From: JBBRNH01 sp038230415 | GTDB lineage: Bacteria; Bacteroidota; Bacteroidia; Cytophagales; Spirosomataceae | Assembly: GCA_038230415.1 (NCBI GenBank) | Contig: JBBRNH010000043.1 | Span: 1 to 41,042, forward strand | Direction of reading: 5' to 3' | Length of the DNA: 41,042 nt | In this document: positions 16,946 to 23,429 of the stretch, in pieces | How the letters are laid out: every line of letters starts with the position of its first letter | Numbering within the stretch: the stretch's first letter is position 1 | Made by a program: the position numbers and the translations under genes | Notes under the pieces: generated by a model | Database searches by the model: none | What the model was told of the DNA's origin: nothing | The model's input: the letters and a program-made list of their open reading frames with translations, nothing else

Positions 16946-18673
16946 ATGAAAAAGATAACAATCATTCTCCTTACGTTTTGTCTGGCCGTAGCGTCTTCCT
17001 GCGCCGACAAGTTCTTAGACGTGCAACCGAAAGCCGCACTGTCGGCAACGGCCCTGCAAAACAAGGCGGGCGTAAACTCGCTGCTCGTCGGAGCCTATGC
17101 CCTGCTCGATGGCTGGGCCACGCCCGAAGGTGCTTTCCGGTCGTATCAGGTCGGGGCCGACAACTGGGTGTATGGCAGCGTTGCCTCTGACGATGCCTAC
17201 AAAGGCACGATTGCGGGCGACCAACCCCCGATTTCGTTGATCGAACAGGCTAATATTCAGGCCGATAACGTGTATTTCCGGGGGAAGTGGCGCGGGATGT
17301 ACGACGGTATTGCCCGCAGTAACGATGCGTTGCAGACGATGGCCGCAGCCAAAGACATGACCGATGCCGAAAAAGCCCAAATCACGGCGGAAGCCCGGTT
17401 TCTGCGGGGTCACTACCACTTTGAACTCAAGAAGATGTTCAACAACGTGGTGTACATAGACGAGAAAATCTATGACCCGAACAACCTCGAAAGCACTAAA
17501 CTGCCCAACACGACCGACATCTGGCCCCAGATTGTGGCCGACCTGAGCGCGGCCTACGGAGCCTTACCCGCCAAACAAACGCAGCCGGGCCGCCCTACCA
17601 AGTGGGCCGCCGGAGCCGAGTTAGCCAAAGCGTATCTGTTCCAGAAAAAATACGCCGAAGCCAAAACCCTGCTCGAAGCCATCGTTGCCAGCGGGCAGTA
17701 TAAACTCATGGATCGGTTTCACGACAATTTCCGGGCCGTTACCAACAACAACACCGAGTCTGTTTTTGAGGTGCAGTATTCGGTAAATGACGGCGCAGCA
17801 GGGGGCGAAAACGGCAACGTCGGCAGTACCCTCAACTATCCCTACGGTGGCGGTGGGGTAACAACCTGCTGCGGATTTTTTCAGCCCTCGCAAAACCTCG
17901 TCAACGCCTTCAAGACCGATGCCAATGGCCTGCCATTGATGGACACGTTTAATGCCGACGACGTAAAAAGCGATCAGGGTATCGAATCAACGGCTTCGTT
18001 TACGCCCGACACCCGCGCCGTTGATCCCCGGCTCGACTGGACGGTGGGCCGGCGCGGGATTCAGTACCTCGACTGGGGCGTTCACCCCGGCAAAGCGTAT
18101 GTACGTGACCAGGCCTACGGCGGACCGTATTCGCCCAAGAAGCACGTTATGTATCGGTCAGATGTTGGCACGAACACCTTCGCGGGTAACCCCCGCCTGA
18201 ACGCCAACAACTACCGCATGATTCGGTACAGCCACGTGTTGCTGTGGCTGGCCGAAATCGAGGTGGAAGTCGGTGATTTAGAAAAAGCCCGTAGCTACGT
18301 GAATCAGATTCGGAACCGGGCGGCCAACCCCGACGGATTCGTGAAAAACACCGACGGAACCGTTGCCTCCAACTACGTGATAAAGCCGTATTCGGTGGCC
18401 TGGACGGACAAAACCGTTGCCCGGAAAGCCGTGCAGTTTGAGCAACGTTTAGAGTTTGCGATGGAGGGCCACCGCCGGTTCGACCTCATCCGGTGGGGCA
18501 TTGCCGACCAAACGCTGAACGCCTACTACACCACCGAAAAAGCGAAGCGCAGCTACCTGAACGGCGTGCAGTTTGTGAAAGGCAAGCACGAGTATTTCCC
18601 GATTCCGTTGCAGGAAATTCAGAACAGCCAGAAAGACGGGAAAGCCACGTTGCAGCAAAACCCCGGCTATTGA
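16946..18673 (+). CDS. SusD/RagB-family nutrient-binding outer-membrane lipoprotein (second pair)
   Basis: A 575-residue lipoprotein with signal ending V-A-S-S-C (Cys19), then A-D-K-F-L-D-V-Q-P-K. Family landmarks: A-E-A-R-F-L-R-G-H-Y-H-F-E-L, Y-R-M-I-R-Y-S-H-V-L-L-W-L-A-E, Q-I-R-N-R-A, F-E-Q-R-L-E-F-A-M-E-G-H-R-R-F-D-L-I-R-W-G, and P-I-P-L-Q-E-I at the end. The last two are the most diagnostic. It probably caps the channel made by the preceding SusC, with which it is tightly coupled. Several aromatic-rich stretches (Y-P-Y-G-G-G-G, C-C-G-F-F-Q) in the middle may line the ligand site. Confidence 0.95.
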   Translation: MKKITIILLTFCLAVASSCADKFLDVQPKAALSATALQNKAGVNSLLVGAYALLDGWATPEGAFRSYQVGADNWVYGSVASDDAYKGTIAGDQPPISLIEQANIQADNVYFRGKWRGMYDGIARSNDALQTMAAAKDMTDAEKAQITAEARFLRGHYHFELKKMFNNVVYIDEKIYDPNNLESTKLPNTTDIWPQIVADLSAAYGALPAKQTQPGRPTKWAAGAELAKAYLFQKKYAEAKTLLEAIVASGQYKLMDRFHDNFRAVTNNNTESVFEVQYSVNDGAAGGENGNVGSTLNYPYGGGGVTTCCGFFQPSQNLVNAFKTDANGLPLMDTFNADDVKSDQGIESTASFTPDTRAVDPRLDWTVGRRGIQYLDWGVHPGKAYVRDQAYGGPYSPKKHVMYRSDVGTNTFAGNPRLNANNYRMIRYSHVLLWLAEIEVEVGDLEKARSYVNQIRNRAANPDGFVKNTDGTVASNYVIKPYSVAWTDKTVARKAVQFEQRLEFAMEGHRRFDLIRWGIADQTLNAYYTTEKAKRSYLNGVQFVKGKHEYFPIPLQEIQNSQKDGKATLQQNPGY

Positions 18674-18696
18674 GTTGCGTAGTTGATGATTTACCT

Positions 18697-18724
18697 CCTC
18701 AGCCTGTGTTCTCGCAGGCTGAGG
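18697..18724 (+). terminator. Stem-loop after second susD
   Basis: CCTCAGCCTG (18697-18706) pairs with CAGGCTGAGG (18715-18724) over an 8-nt loop, extendable by one more T-A pair. It sits 23 nt past the susD stop and is followed by a short A-rich stretch rather than T's. Confidence 0.6.
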
Positions 18725-18731
18725 AAATAGG

Positions 18732-18798
18732 GTGGTTGGTGGTTCGGACCTGGTTGGCTAATTTGCCAGTCAAGCCCGAACCACCAACCACTTTTTTT
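18732..18798 (+). terminator. Terminator-like hairpin plus T7 abutting the DUF3291 start codon
   Basis: GTGGTTGGTGGTTCGG (18732-18747) pairs perfectly with 18776-18791 over a 28-nt loop and is followed by seven T's (18792-18798); the next base is the A of the DUF3291 ATG. It has the form of an intrinsic terminator, yet occupies the leader of the following gene, so it is either the end of the susCD transcript or an attenuator for DUF3291. Confidence 0.65.
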
Positions 18799-19248
18799 AT
18801 GTACCATCTTGCCCAGGTCAATATCTCCCGGCTGCTTGCCCCGATAGACGACCCGCTCATCGCCGGTTTCAAAGCCGCCCTCGGCCCCGTTAACGCGCTG
18901 GCCGAAAGCAGCCCCGGTTTCGTCTGGCGGCTAAAATCAGAGGGGGGTAATGCGACCGACATTCAGGCGTTTGATGATGAACTGATTATCGTGAATATGT
19001 CGGTCTGGGAGAGCGTTGAGACATTGCGGACGTTCGCGTTTCAGTCGGCCCACACCCCGTTTATGAAGCGTCGTAAAGAATGGTTCAGTAAATTCCCGAC
19101 CAATCAGGTCGCGCTCTGGTGGATTCGGGCGGGCCACACACCCACCGTCGCCGAAGCCAAAGAACGGTTGCGGTCGCTGGATGAAAACGGCGATACGGCG
19201 TTTGCTTTCACGTTTCGGAACCTGTTTCCACAGCCCGAAGTGGTTTAA
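18799..19248 (+). CDS. DUF3291-family protein
   Basis: A 149-residue soluble protein. The opening M-Y-H-L-A-Q-V-N-I-S-R-L, the central I-V-N-M-S-V-W-E-S-V-E-T-L-R-T-F, and the ending F-M-K-R-R-K-E-W-F then A-L-W-W-I-R-A-G-H are the standard DUF3291 landmarks; the fold is a ferredoxin-like/dimeric alpha-beta barrel type. The ATG at 18799 is chosen because family similarity starts at its first residues; the frame stays open far upstream into susD, which is coincidental. Biochemical role unknown; related proteins are often annotated as monooxygenase-like. The leader contains a terminator-like hairpin. Confidence 0.87.
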   Translation: MYHLAQVNISRLLAPIDDPLIAGFKAALGPVNALAESSPGFVWRLKSEGGNATDIQAFDDELIIVNMSVWESVETLRTFAFQSAHTPFMKRRKEWFSKFPTNQVALWWIRAGHTPTVAEAKERLRSLDENGDTAFAFTFRNLFPQPEVV

Positions 19249-19308
19249 AATTATAGCCTACTCCCAGTTTTTGTCTTCTTTTGCCGTAAATTCAACCACT
19301 GAACAGCA

Positions 19309-19473
19309 TTGACACAGAAACAGCAGTTAATCGAATTTAAAATAACCATTCAGGAGGGGCTGGAACGGTTAGAAGAAGAACTGATGCTGGCAAATCCTGC
19401 GTCTTACACCGACGAAGAGCATGACTTTCTCATTAAAAAGTGCGGGAATTCAGCCGGATATAGACCGAAATAA
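19309..19473 (+). CDS. Small 54-residue protein upstream of tsaE
   Basis: TTG-initiated 54-codon frame between DUF3291 and tsaE, ending TAA at 19471-19473. It encodes a charged helix-rich peptide (Q-Q-L-I-E-F-K-I-T-I-Q-E-G-L-E-R-L-E-E-E-L then T-D-E-E-H-D-F-L-I-K-K). The amphipathic heptad-like spacing looks protein-like rather than random, and the gap would otherwise be 275 bp. No family is recognised. The TTG start is the only candidate near the beginning of the frame. It may be the first gene of the tsaE-hemG run. Confidence 0.5.
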   Translation: MTQKQQLIEFKITIQEGLERLEEELMLANPASYTDEEHDFLIKKCGNSAGYRPK

Positions 19474-19523
19474 ATCGGCAACTGACTAAATTTATGGATT
19501 GAACCTATTGACAGGTAACCGTG

Positions 19524-19964
19524 ATGAGCATAGCAGACCAGGCAACTGTGGCTCACCCCATTATTGCCCCAACCCTCGCCGATCTCGACGCTGCTGCCCG
19601 GCAACTCCTGACACAAGCCGGAACCCGGCGCGCGTGGTTGTTTTTTGGCGAGATGGGCGCGGGTAAAACCACGTTTATCAAGGCGATTTGCCGGGTATTG
19701 GGCGTGGTGAGCGTGGTGCAAAGCCCTACCTTTGGGTTAGTGAACGAATACACCACCGACACCGGCGAATCGGTTTATCATTTCGATTGTTATCGGCTCC
19801 GTAACGAAGCCGAAGCGTTGGACATTGGTATCGAGGAGTATTTCGATTCGGGCGCGTATTGCTTTGTGGAGTGGCCCGAAAAAATACCGTCGTTGTGGCC
19901 TGATGACGCACTCCGCGTAACATTGACTGTGGGCGAAAACGACGAACGAATAATAAGTTTGTAA
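19524..19964 (+). CDS. tsaE: TsaE, ATPase of tRNA threonylcarbamoyladenosine synthesis
   Basis: A 146-residue P-loop ATPase required, with TsaB, TsaD and TsaC, to make t6A37 on ANN-decoding tRNAs. Walker A is G-E-M-G-A-G-K-T-T (42-50); the family's S-P-T-F-G-L-V-N-E-Y, Y-H-F-D-C-Y-R-L and F-V-E-W-P-E-K motifs all follow. Length is normal. Either GTG 19521 or ATG 19524 could start translation; ATG is taken. The stop overlaps the first bases of a complex hairpin that separates it from the alanine-dehydrogenase-like gene, 60 bp on, a pairing common in Cytophagales. Confidence 0.93.
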   Translation: MSIADQATVAHPIIAPTLADLDAAARQLLTQAGTRRAWLFFGEMGAGKTTFIKAICRVLGVVSVVQSPTFGLVNEYTTDTGESVYHFDCYRLRNEAEALDIGIEEYFDSGAYCFVEWPEKIPSLWPDDALRVTLTVGENDERIISL

Positions 19965-20017
19965 GTCAAAAGTCAGTCAGTGACCCTGACTGACTTTCGA
20001 CCTGCGACTTTTGACTT
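19963..20017 (+). promoter_or_regulatory. Mutually exclusive hairpins between tsaE and the AlaDH-like gene
   Basis: Two strong pairings compete for the same bases: a local hairpin 19969-19980 with 19986-19997 (12 perfect bp, 5-nt loop), and a long-range stem 19963-19974 with 20006-20017 (12 perfect bp) that can enclose a 6-bp inner stem 19975-19980/19986-19991. The DNA is built from repeated AAGTC/GTCAG units and ends 7 nt before the ATG at 20025. No T-run follows. Could be an attenuator, an RNA-processing site or simply a short intergenic repeat. Confidence 0.5.
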
Positions 20018-20024
20018 AAAAAAA

Positions 20025-21236
20025 ATGACTGGATTCGAGGCATTGGCAAAACAAACGGCCCTGTATCCGCAGGAAGCCCCGGCACTGGTCAAAACCAACC
20101 GCAACGGGCTGACCATTGGCCTGCCCAAAGAAGTGTCGTTACAGGAAAATCGGATCGCCCTCACGCCCGAAGCGGTGGCTATCCTGGTCAGAAACGGCCA
20201 CAATGTGCTGGTCGAAACCGGCGCGGGCGGTGGAGCCAAATTTTCGGACAACGAATACAGCGAAGCCGGCGCACAGATTGCCTACTCGGCCCGCGAAGCC
20301 TTCGATGCCACACTGATTCTGAAAATCGAGCCATTGGTTGAGGCCGAATTTGAGTTGATAAAACCCGGCAGTACCCTTATCTCGGTTATCAATATGCCCT
20401 CGCGAGACCGGGGATACTTCGAGAAACTCAACGAGAAACAAATCACGGCCTTCGCCTACGAATACATTGAAGATCAGAGCGGTGCGCTGCCCATAATCCG
20501 GTCAATGAGCGAAATTGCGGGTAGTGTCGTGATGGGTATTGCGGGCGAAATTCTCAGCAGTGCGTCGGGCGGGCGGGGCATCATTGTGGGCGGTATCACG
20601 GGCGTTCCACCCACCAAAGTGGTACTGCTCGGCGCGGGAACGGTGGCCGAATTTGCCATCCGCACGGCCATCGGCATGGGGGCCGACGTAAAAGCATTCG
20701 ACCGGCATCTGTACAAACTCCAACGCCTGAAATACGCCGTTGGGCAGTCTATTTACACCTCGATTATTGATTCCGACACGCTCGCCGAAGCCGTGGAACG
20801 CGCCGACGTGGTGATTGGGGCGATGCGGGCCGACGACGGGCTGAGTCCGGTGATTGTGAGCGAAGAAACCGTCTCGCGCATGAAACCCGACTCGGTGATT
20901 ATTGACGTTTCGATTGATCAGGGCGGCAATTTCGAGACCTCGCGGATGACCAACCACCGCCAGCCGACCTTCACCGCCCACGGCGTGATTCACTACTGCG
21001 TACCGAACATTGCGGCCCGCGTGGCCCGCACGGCGAGCATGGCGTTAAGCACTATTTTTATGCCGTTTTTGCTGCAAACCGGCACCACCGGCGGCATCGA
21101 GGAGATGCTGTATGCGAACCGTTGGTTTATGAAAGGCGTTTATACCCACAAAGGCACCCTGACAAACGCCTACATCGCCCGCAAGTTCTCGATGCGTTAT
21201 AAAGACCTGGAACTCCTGCTGGCCGCCCGGTTTTAA
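20025..21236 (+). CDS. Alanine dehydrogenase-like NAD(P)-dependent enzyme
   Basis: A 403-residue member of the alanine dehydrogenase/PntA N-terminal family: G-L-P-K-E-V-S-L-Q-E-N-R-I-A-L-T-P (32-48) is the family opening, G-A-G-T-V-A-E (203-209) the dinucleotide-binding glycine loop, and D-V-S-I-D-Q-G-G (294-301) includes the expected catalytic Asp298. Lys100 in I-L-K-I-E-P matches the substrate lysine. At the position of the AlaDH catalytic His (usually in a Y-L-H-L motif) this protein reads S-V-I-N-M-P-S, with no His. The true reaction may therefore not be alanine/pyruvate interconversion. ATG 20025 is preferred over an in-frame GTG at 19980 that lies inside a hairpin. Confidence 0.85.
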   Translation: MTGFEALAKQTALYPQEAPALVKTNRNGLTIGLPKEVSLQENRIALTPEAVAILVRNGHNVLVETGAGGGAKFSDNEYSEAGAQIAYSAREAFDATLILKIEPLVEAEFELIKPGSTLISVINMPSRDRGYFEKLNEKQITAFAYEYIEDQSGALPIIRSMSEIAGSVVMGIAGEILSSASGGRGIIVGGITGVPPTKVVLLGAGTVAEFAIRTAIGMGADVKAFDRHLYKLQRLKYAVGQSIYTSIIDSDTLAEAVERADVVIGAMRADDGLSPVIVSEETVSRMKPDSVIIDVSIDQGGNFETSRMTNHRQPTFTAHGVIHYCVPNIAARVARTASMALSTIFMPFLLQTGTTGGIEEMLYANRWFMKGVYTHKGTLTNAYIARKFSMRYKDLELLLAARF

Positions 21237-21238
21237 CC

Positions 21239-21643
21239 ATGATTAACTACTCTAACGAAAACACGATTCTTGACGATGCCAATTCGCCGGAGATCAACAA
21301 GGCGTTGATGGGCGAGATTTCGTCCGATTTTGTTCGCGTGTCTGACCAACTCAAAGACGCAGCCTACCAGATTCGCAAGCGCGGTTTCTCCGACAACCCG
21401 ATTTTTGTGGTCACGCGCCGAACCGTCGAACTCGGCCAACTGCTCATCGGCGCGGGCGAGATGGACAATCAGTATCACTACCGGGCCTCTTTCTTAGATG
21501 AGTTTATTCAGCGTCAACTCATTGGCCCTGAAGCCGTTGAGTTGTTCAAAGAACATTACCGCAACCCCGACGAGTATGCCTGTCTGTTTGTGATTCAGGG
21601 CGATTTCACGGGCTTTGTCTATATACCGTATCCCGAAGATTGA
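21239..21643 (+). CDS. Conserved hypothetical protein in tsaE-hemG run
   Basis: A 134-residue soluble protein starting 2 nt after the preceding stop, so almost certainly cotranscribed. No signal or membrane segment. Readable features are an acidic, helical N-terminal third (M-G-E-I-S-S-D-F-V-R-V-S-D-Q-L-K-D-A-A-Y-Q-I-R-K-R-G), a basic strand-forming I-F-V-V-T-R-R-T-V-E-L-G and a C-terminal beta hairpin (C-L-F-V-I-Q-G-D-F-T-G-F-V-Y-I-P-Y). I do not recognise the family and offer no function; it looks like a lineage-specific conserved protein. Confidence 0.8.
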   Translation: MINYSNENTILDDANSPEINKALMGEISSDFVRVSDQLKDAAYQIRKRGFSDNPIFVVTRRTVELGQLLIGAGEMDNQYHYRASFLDEFIQRQLIGPEAVELFKEHYRNPDEYACLFVIQGDFTGFVYIPYPED

Positions 21644-21699
21644 GTAAACGGCACAACGGCGGGCCGCTTTGTGCGTTTGTTTCAAAAGACCATTCCCCA

Positions 21700-22086
21700 A
21701 TGATGACCCGCCCAATTTACCTGCTGCTTCCTGCCCTGTTGTGGTTGTTATTGGCCTGCGGCCCCAATCAGGAAAGCGGCACCGACCGGCCCGATAACCT
21801 CGTGGACGAAGACAAAATGGTGGCTATCCTGACCGAAGTGCATCTGAACGAAGCCAAAGTCGCCAAGTTAAACCTGCGCTCTTCCGATTCCTCGAACTTG
21901 GTTTACAAACGGTTGGAGCGGCAACTCCTCAAAAAATACGACGTGGATACTTCGGCCTACTCAAAAAGCTACATTTATTACGCATCGCACCCCGAAGCGA
22001 TGGAGCGGGTTTATAAACGGATTGTTGAGAAACTCCAGCCGCCCAGCGTAACAGCCACGACCTCTACCACCACCAAACCGGCATGA
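21700..22086 (+). CDS. DUF4296 lipoprotein
   Basis: A 128-residue lipoprotein with signal L-L-W-L-L-L-A-C (Cys20), then a short linker and the DUF4296 domain: L-V-D-E-D-K-M-V-A-I-L-T-E-V-H-L-N-E-A-K, Y-K-R-L-E-R-Q-L-L-K-K-Y-D-V-D and Y-I-Y-Y-A-S-H-P-E-A-M-E-R-V-Y. This is a Bacteroidota-specific envelope family of unknown function. The ATG at 21700 (or 21703) begins the signal peptide; a TTG at 21640 overlaps the previous gene and lacks support. The tail is Thr/Ser-rich. The TGA stop overlaps the hemG ATG (ATGA at 22083), indicating coupling. Confidence 0.88.
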   Translation: MMTRPIYLLLPALLWLLLACGPNQESGTDRPDNLVDEDKMVAILTEVHLNEAKVAKLNLRSSDSSNLVYKRLERQLLKKYDVDTSAYSKSYIYYASHPEAMERVYKRIVEKLQPPSVTATTSTTTKPA

Positions 22087-23429
22087 AACAACCTGTACCC
22101 CCGGCCCTCAGCGTTGGCATTGTCGGGGCCGGGCTGTCGGGGCTGTCCCTCGCCCACGCACTTCAACAACGCGGTGTACCTTATCAACTCTTCGATGCGG
22201 CCAAAACCCCCGGTGGTTACATTGCTTCGGAGCGCGTGGCACTGCCCGATGGCCGTAGTTATCTGCGCGAACTTGGGCCAAACTCGCTCCTCGGCGATGA
22301 TATTATGCTCACCTGGCTTGGTGATTTGGGCCTGACCAACCAGATTCAGTTTGCCAAACCCGTTGGCAAGGCGCGGTTTATCTTCCGCAACGGCGCGTAT
22401 CAGGAACTGCCCGCCACCCCGCCCGCGCTGCTGTTTGGCCGCTTTTTTTCGGGGAAAACCAAGATGGCCGTCTTGCGCGAGTTGTTCAACAAAACGAAAT
22501 CAACACCGGGCGAAACGCTGGGGCAGTTTTTTCGGCGACGATTCACCGACGAACTCGTTGACTACGCACTGGCTCCGTTTGTGGCCGGAATTTACGCCGG
22601 AGACCCCGACCGATTGCTGGTGTCGGAGACGTTTCCGGTGCTGCTCGACTACGAAAAACAGTACGGTTCGGTGTTACGCGGGTTGATGAAAAATCAGGGC
22701 AAGACCGCTCGCCGTCAGTCGTTTAGCTTTCAGGACGGGATGCAGACCTTGCCCCAGGCATTGGCCGGAAAGCTTACCAATCTTTCGCTCGGCAACCCGG
22801 TGCAGCGTATCGAACGAACCCGCAACGGACAATGGTGTTTGAGTACGTTGCAGGGCGTTCGGATGTTTGACCGGCTGGTGTTAGCCGTCCCCGCCGATGC
22901 AGCCGCCCGGCTGCTGGCCCAGCCCTATCCTGACGTTGCCAAAGCCATCAGGCAGATCGAGTACCCGCCCATGACCGCCGTTCACTCGGCCTACAAACGG
23001 GCCGAGGTGCAGCACCCGCTCAATGGTTTTGGCGGATTGAATCCGCAGGTGGAGAACCGTTTTTGCGCGGGCCACATCTGGAGCAGTTCGCTGTTTGATG
23101 GTCGTTGCCCGGCAGATGAGGTGCTGTTTACGACGTTTGTGGGCGGCCAAACCAACGCCGACAACGCCCGGCAACCCGATGCTGTGCTGTTTGACCGGGT
23201 ACATCAGGAGTTAGCCGCAAGTTTTGGCATCTCGGCAACGGAGCCAACCTGGCACAGTTTGTACCGCTGGGAACGCGCCATTCCGCAGTATGACGCAACG
23301 CTGACAACCGCTAAACCATTGATTGCTACGCTCGAAAAAGACGGATTATTCATCTGCGCCAACTGGCAGGGCGGGGTTTCGCTGGCCGACTGCATCAAAA
23401 AAGGGAAGGAGCTGGCGGGGCGGTTGTAG
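22083..23429 (+). CDS. hemG: Protoporphyrinogen oxidase (FAD-dependent, HemY-type)
   Basis: A 448-residue FAD enzyme converting protoporphyrinogen IX to protoporphyrin IX in haem synthesis. The N-terminal Rossmann loop G-I-V-G-A-G-L-S-G-L-S-L (13-24) binds FAD; G-G-Y-I-A-S-E follows; L-G-P-N-S-L-L sits where the family's R/L-x-x-N-S-L motif is expected; the end W-Q-G-G-V-S-L-A-D-C-I-K-K-G is the second FAD-contacting segment of PPOX proteins. Length is typical. The 3' end overlaps the convergently transcribed ppk1 gene by 35 bp. Start overlaps the stop of the DUF4296 gene. Other members of the amine-oxidase superfamily are less likely because of the terminal motif. Confidence 0.9.
   Translation: MKQPVPPALSVGIVGAGLSGLSLAHALQQRGVPYQLFDAAKTPGGYIASERVALPDGRSYLRELGPNSLLGDDIMLTWLGDLGLTNQIQFAKPVGKARFIFRNGAYQELPATPPALLFGRFFSGKTKMAVLRELFNKTKSTPGETLGQFFRRRFTDELVDYALAPFVAGIYAGDPDRLLVSETFPVLLDYEKQYGSVLRGLMKNQGKTARRQSFSFQDGMQTLPQALAGKLTNLSLGNPVQRIERTRNGQWCLSTLQGVRMFDRLVLAVPADAAARLLAQPYPDVAKAIRQIEYPPMTAVHSAYKRAEVQHPLNGFGGLNPQVENRFCAGHIWSSSLFDGRCPADEVLFTTFVGGQTNADNARQPDAVLFDRVHQELAASFGISATEPTWHSLYRWERAIPQYDATLTTAKPLIATLEKDGLFICANWQGGVSLADCIKKGKELAGRL

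Noticed and set aside
8390..18673. The two SusCD pairs as a recent tandem duplication
   Set aside because: The SusC proteins differ in length, loops and most residues outside the shared family motifs, so they are old paralogues.
18493..18798. 102-residue N-terminal extension of DUF3291 reaching into susD
   Set aside because: It overlaps susD in another frame and crosses two hairpins; DUF3291 similarity begins exactly at ATG 18799.
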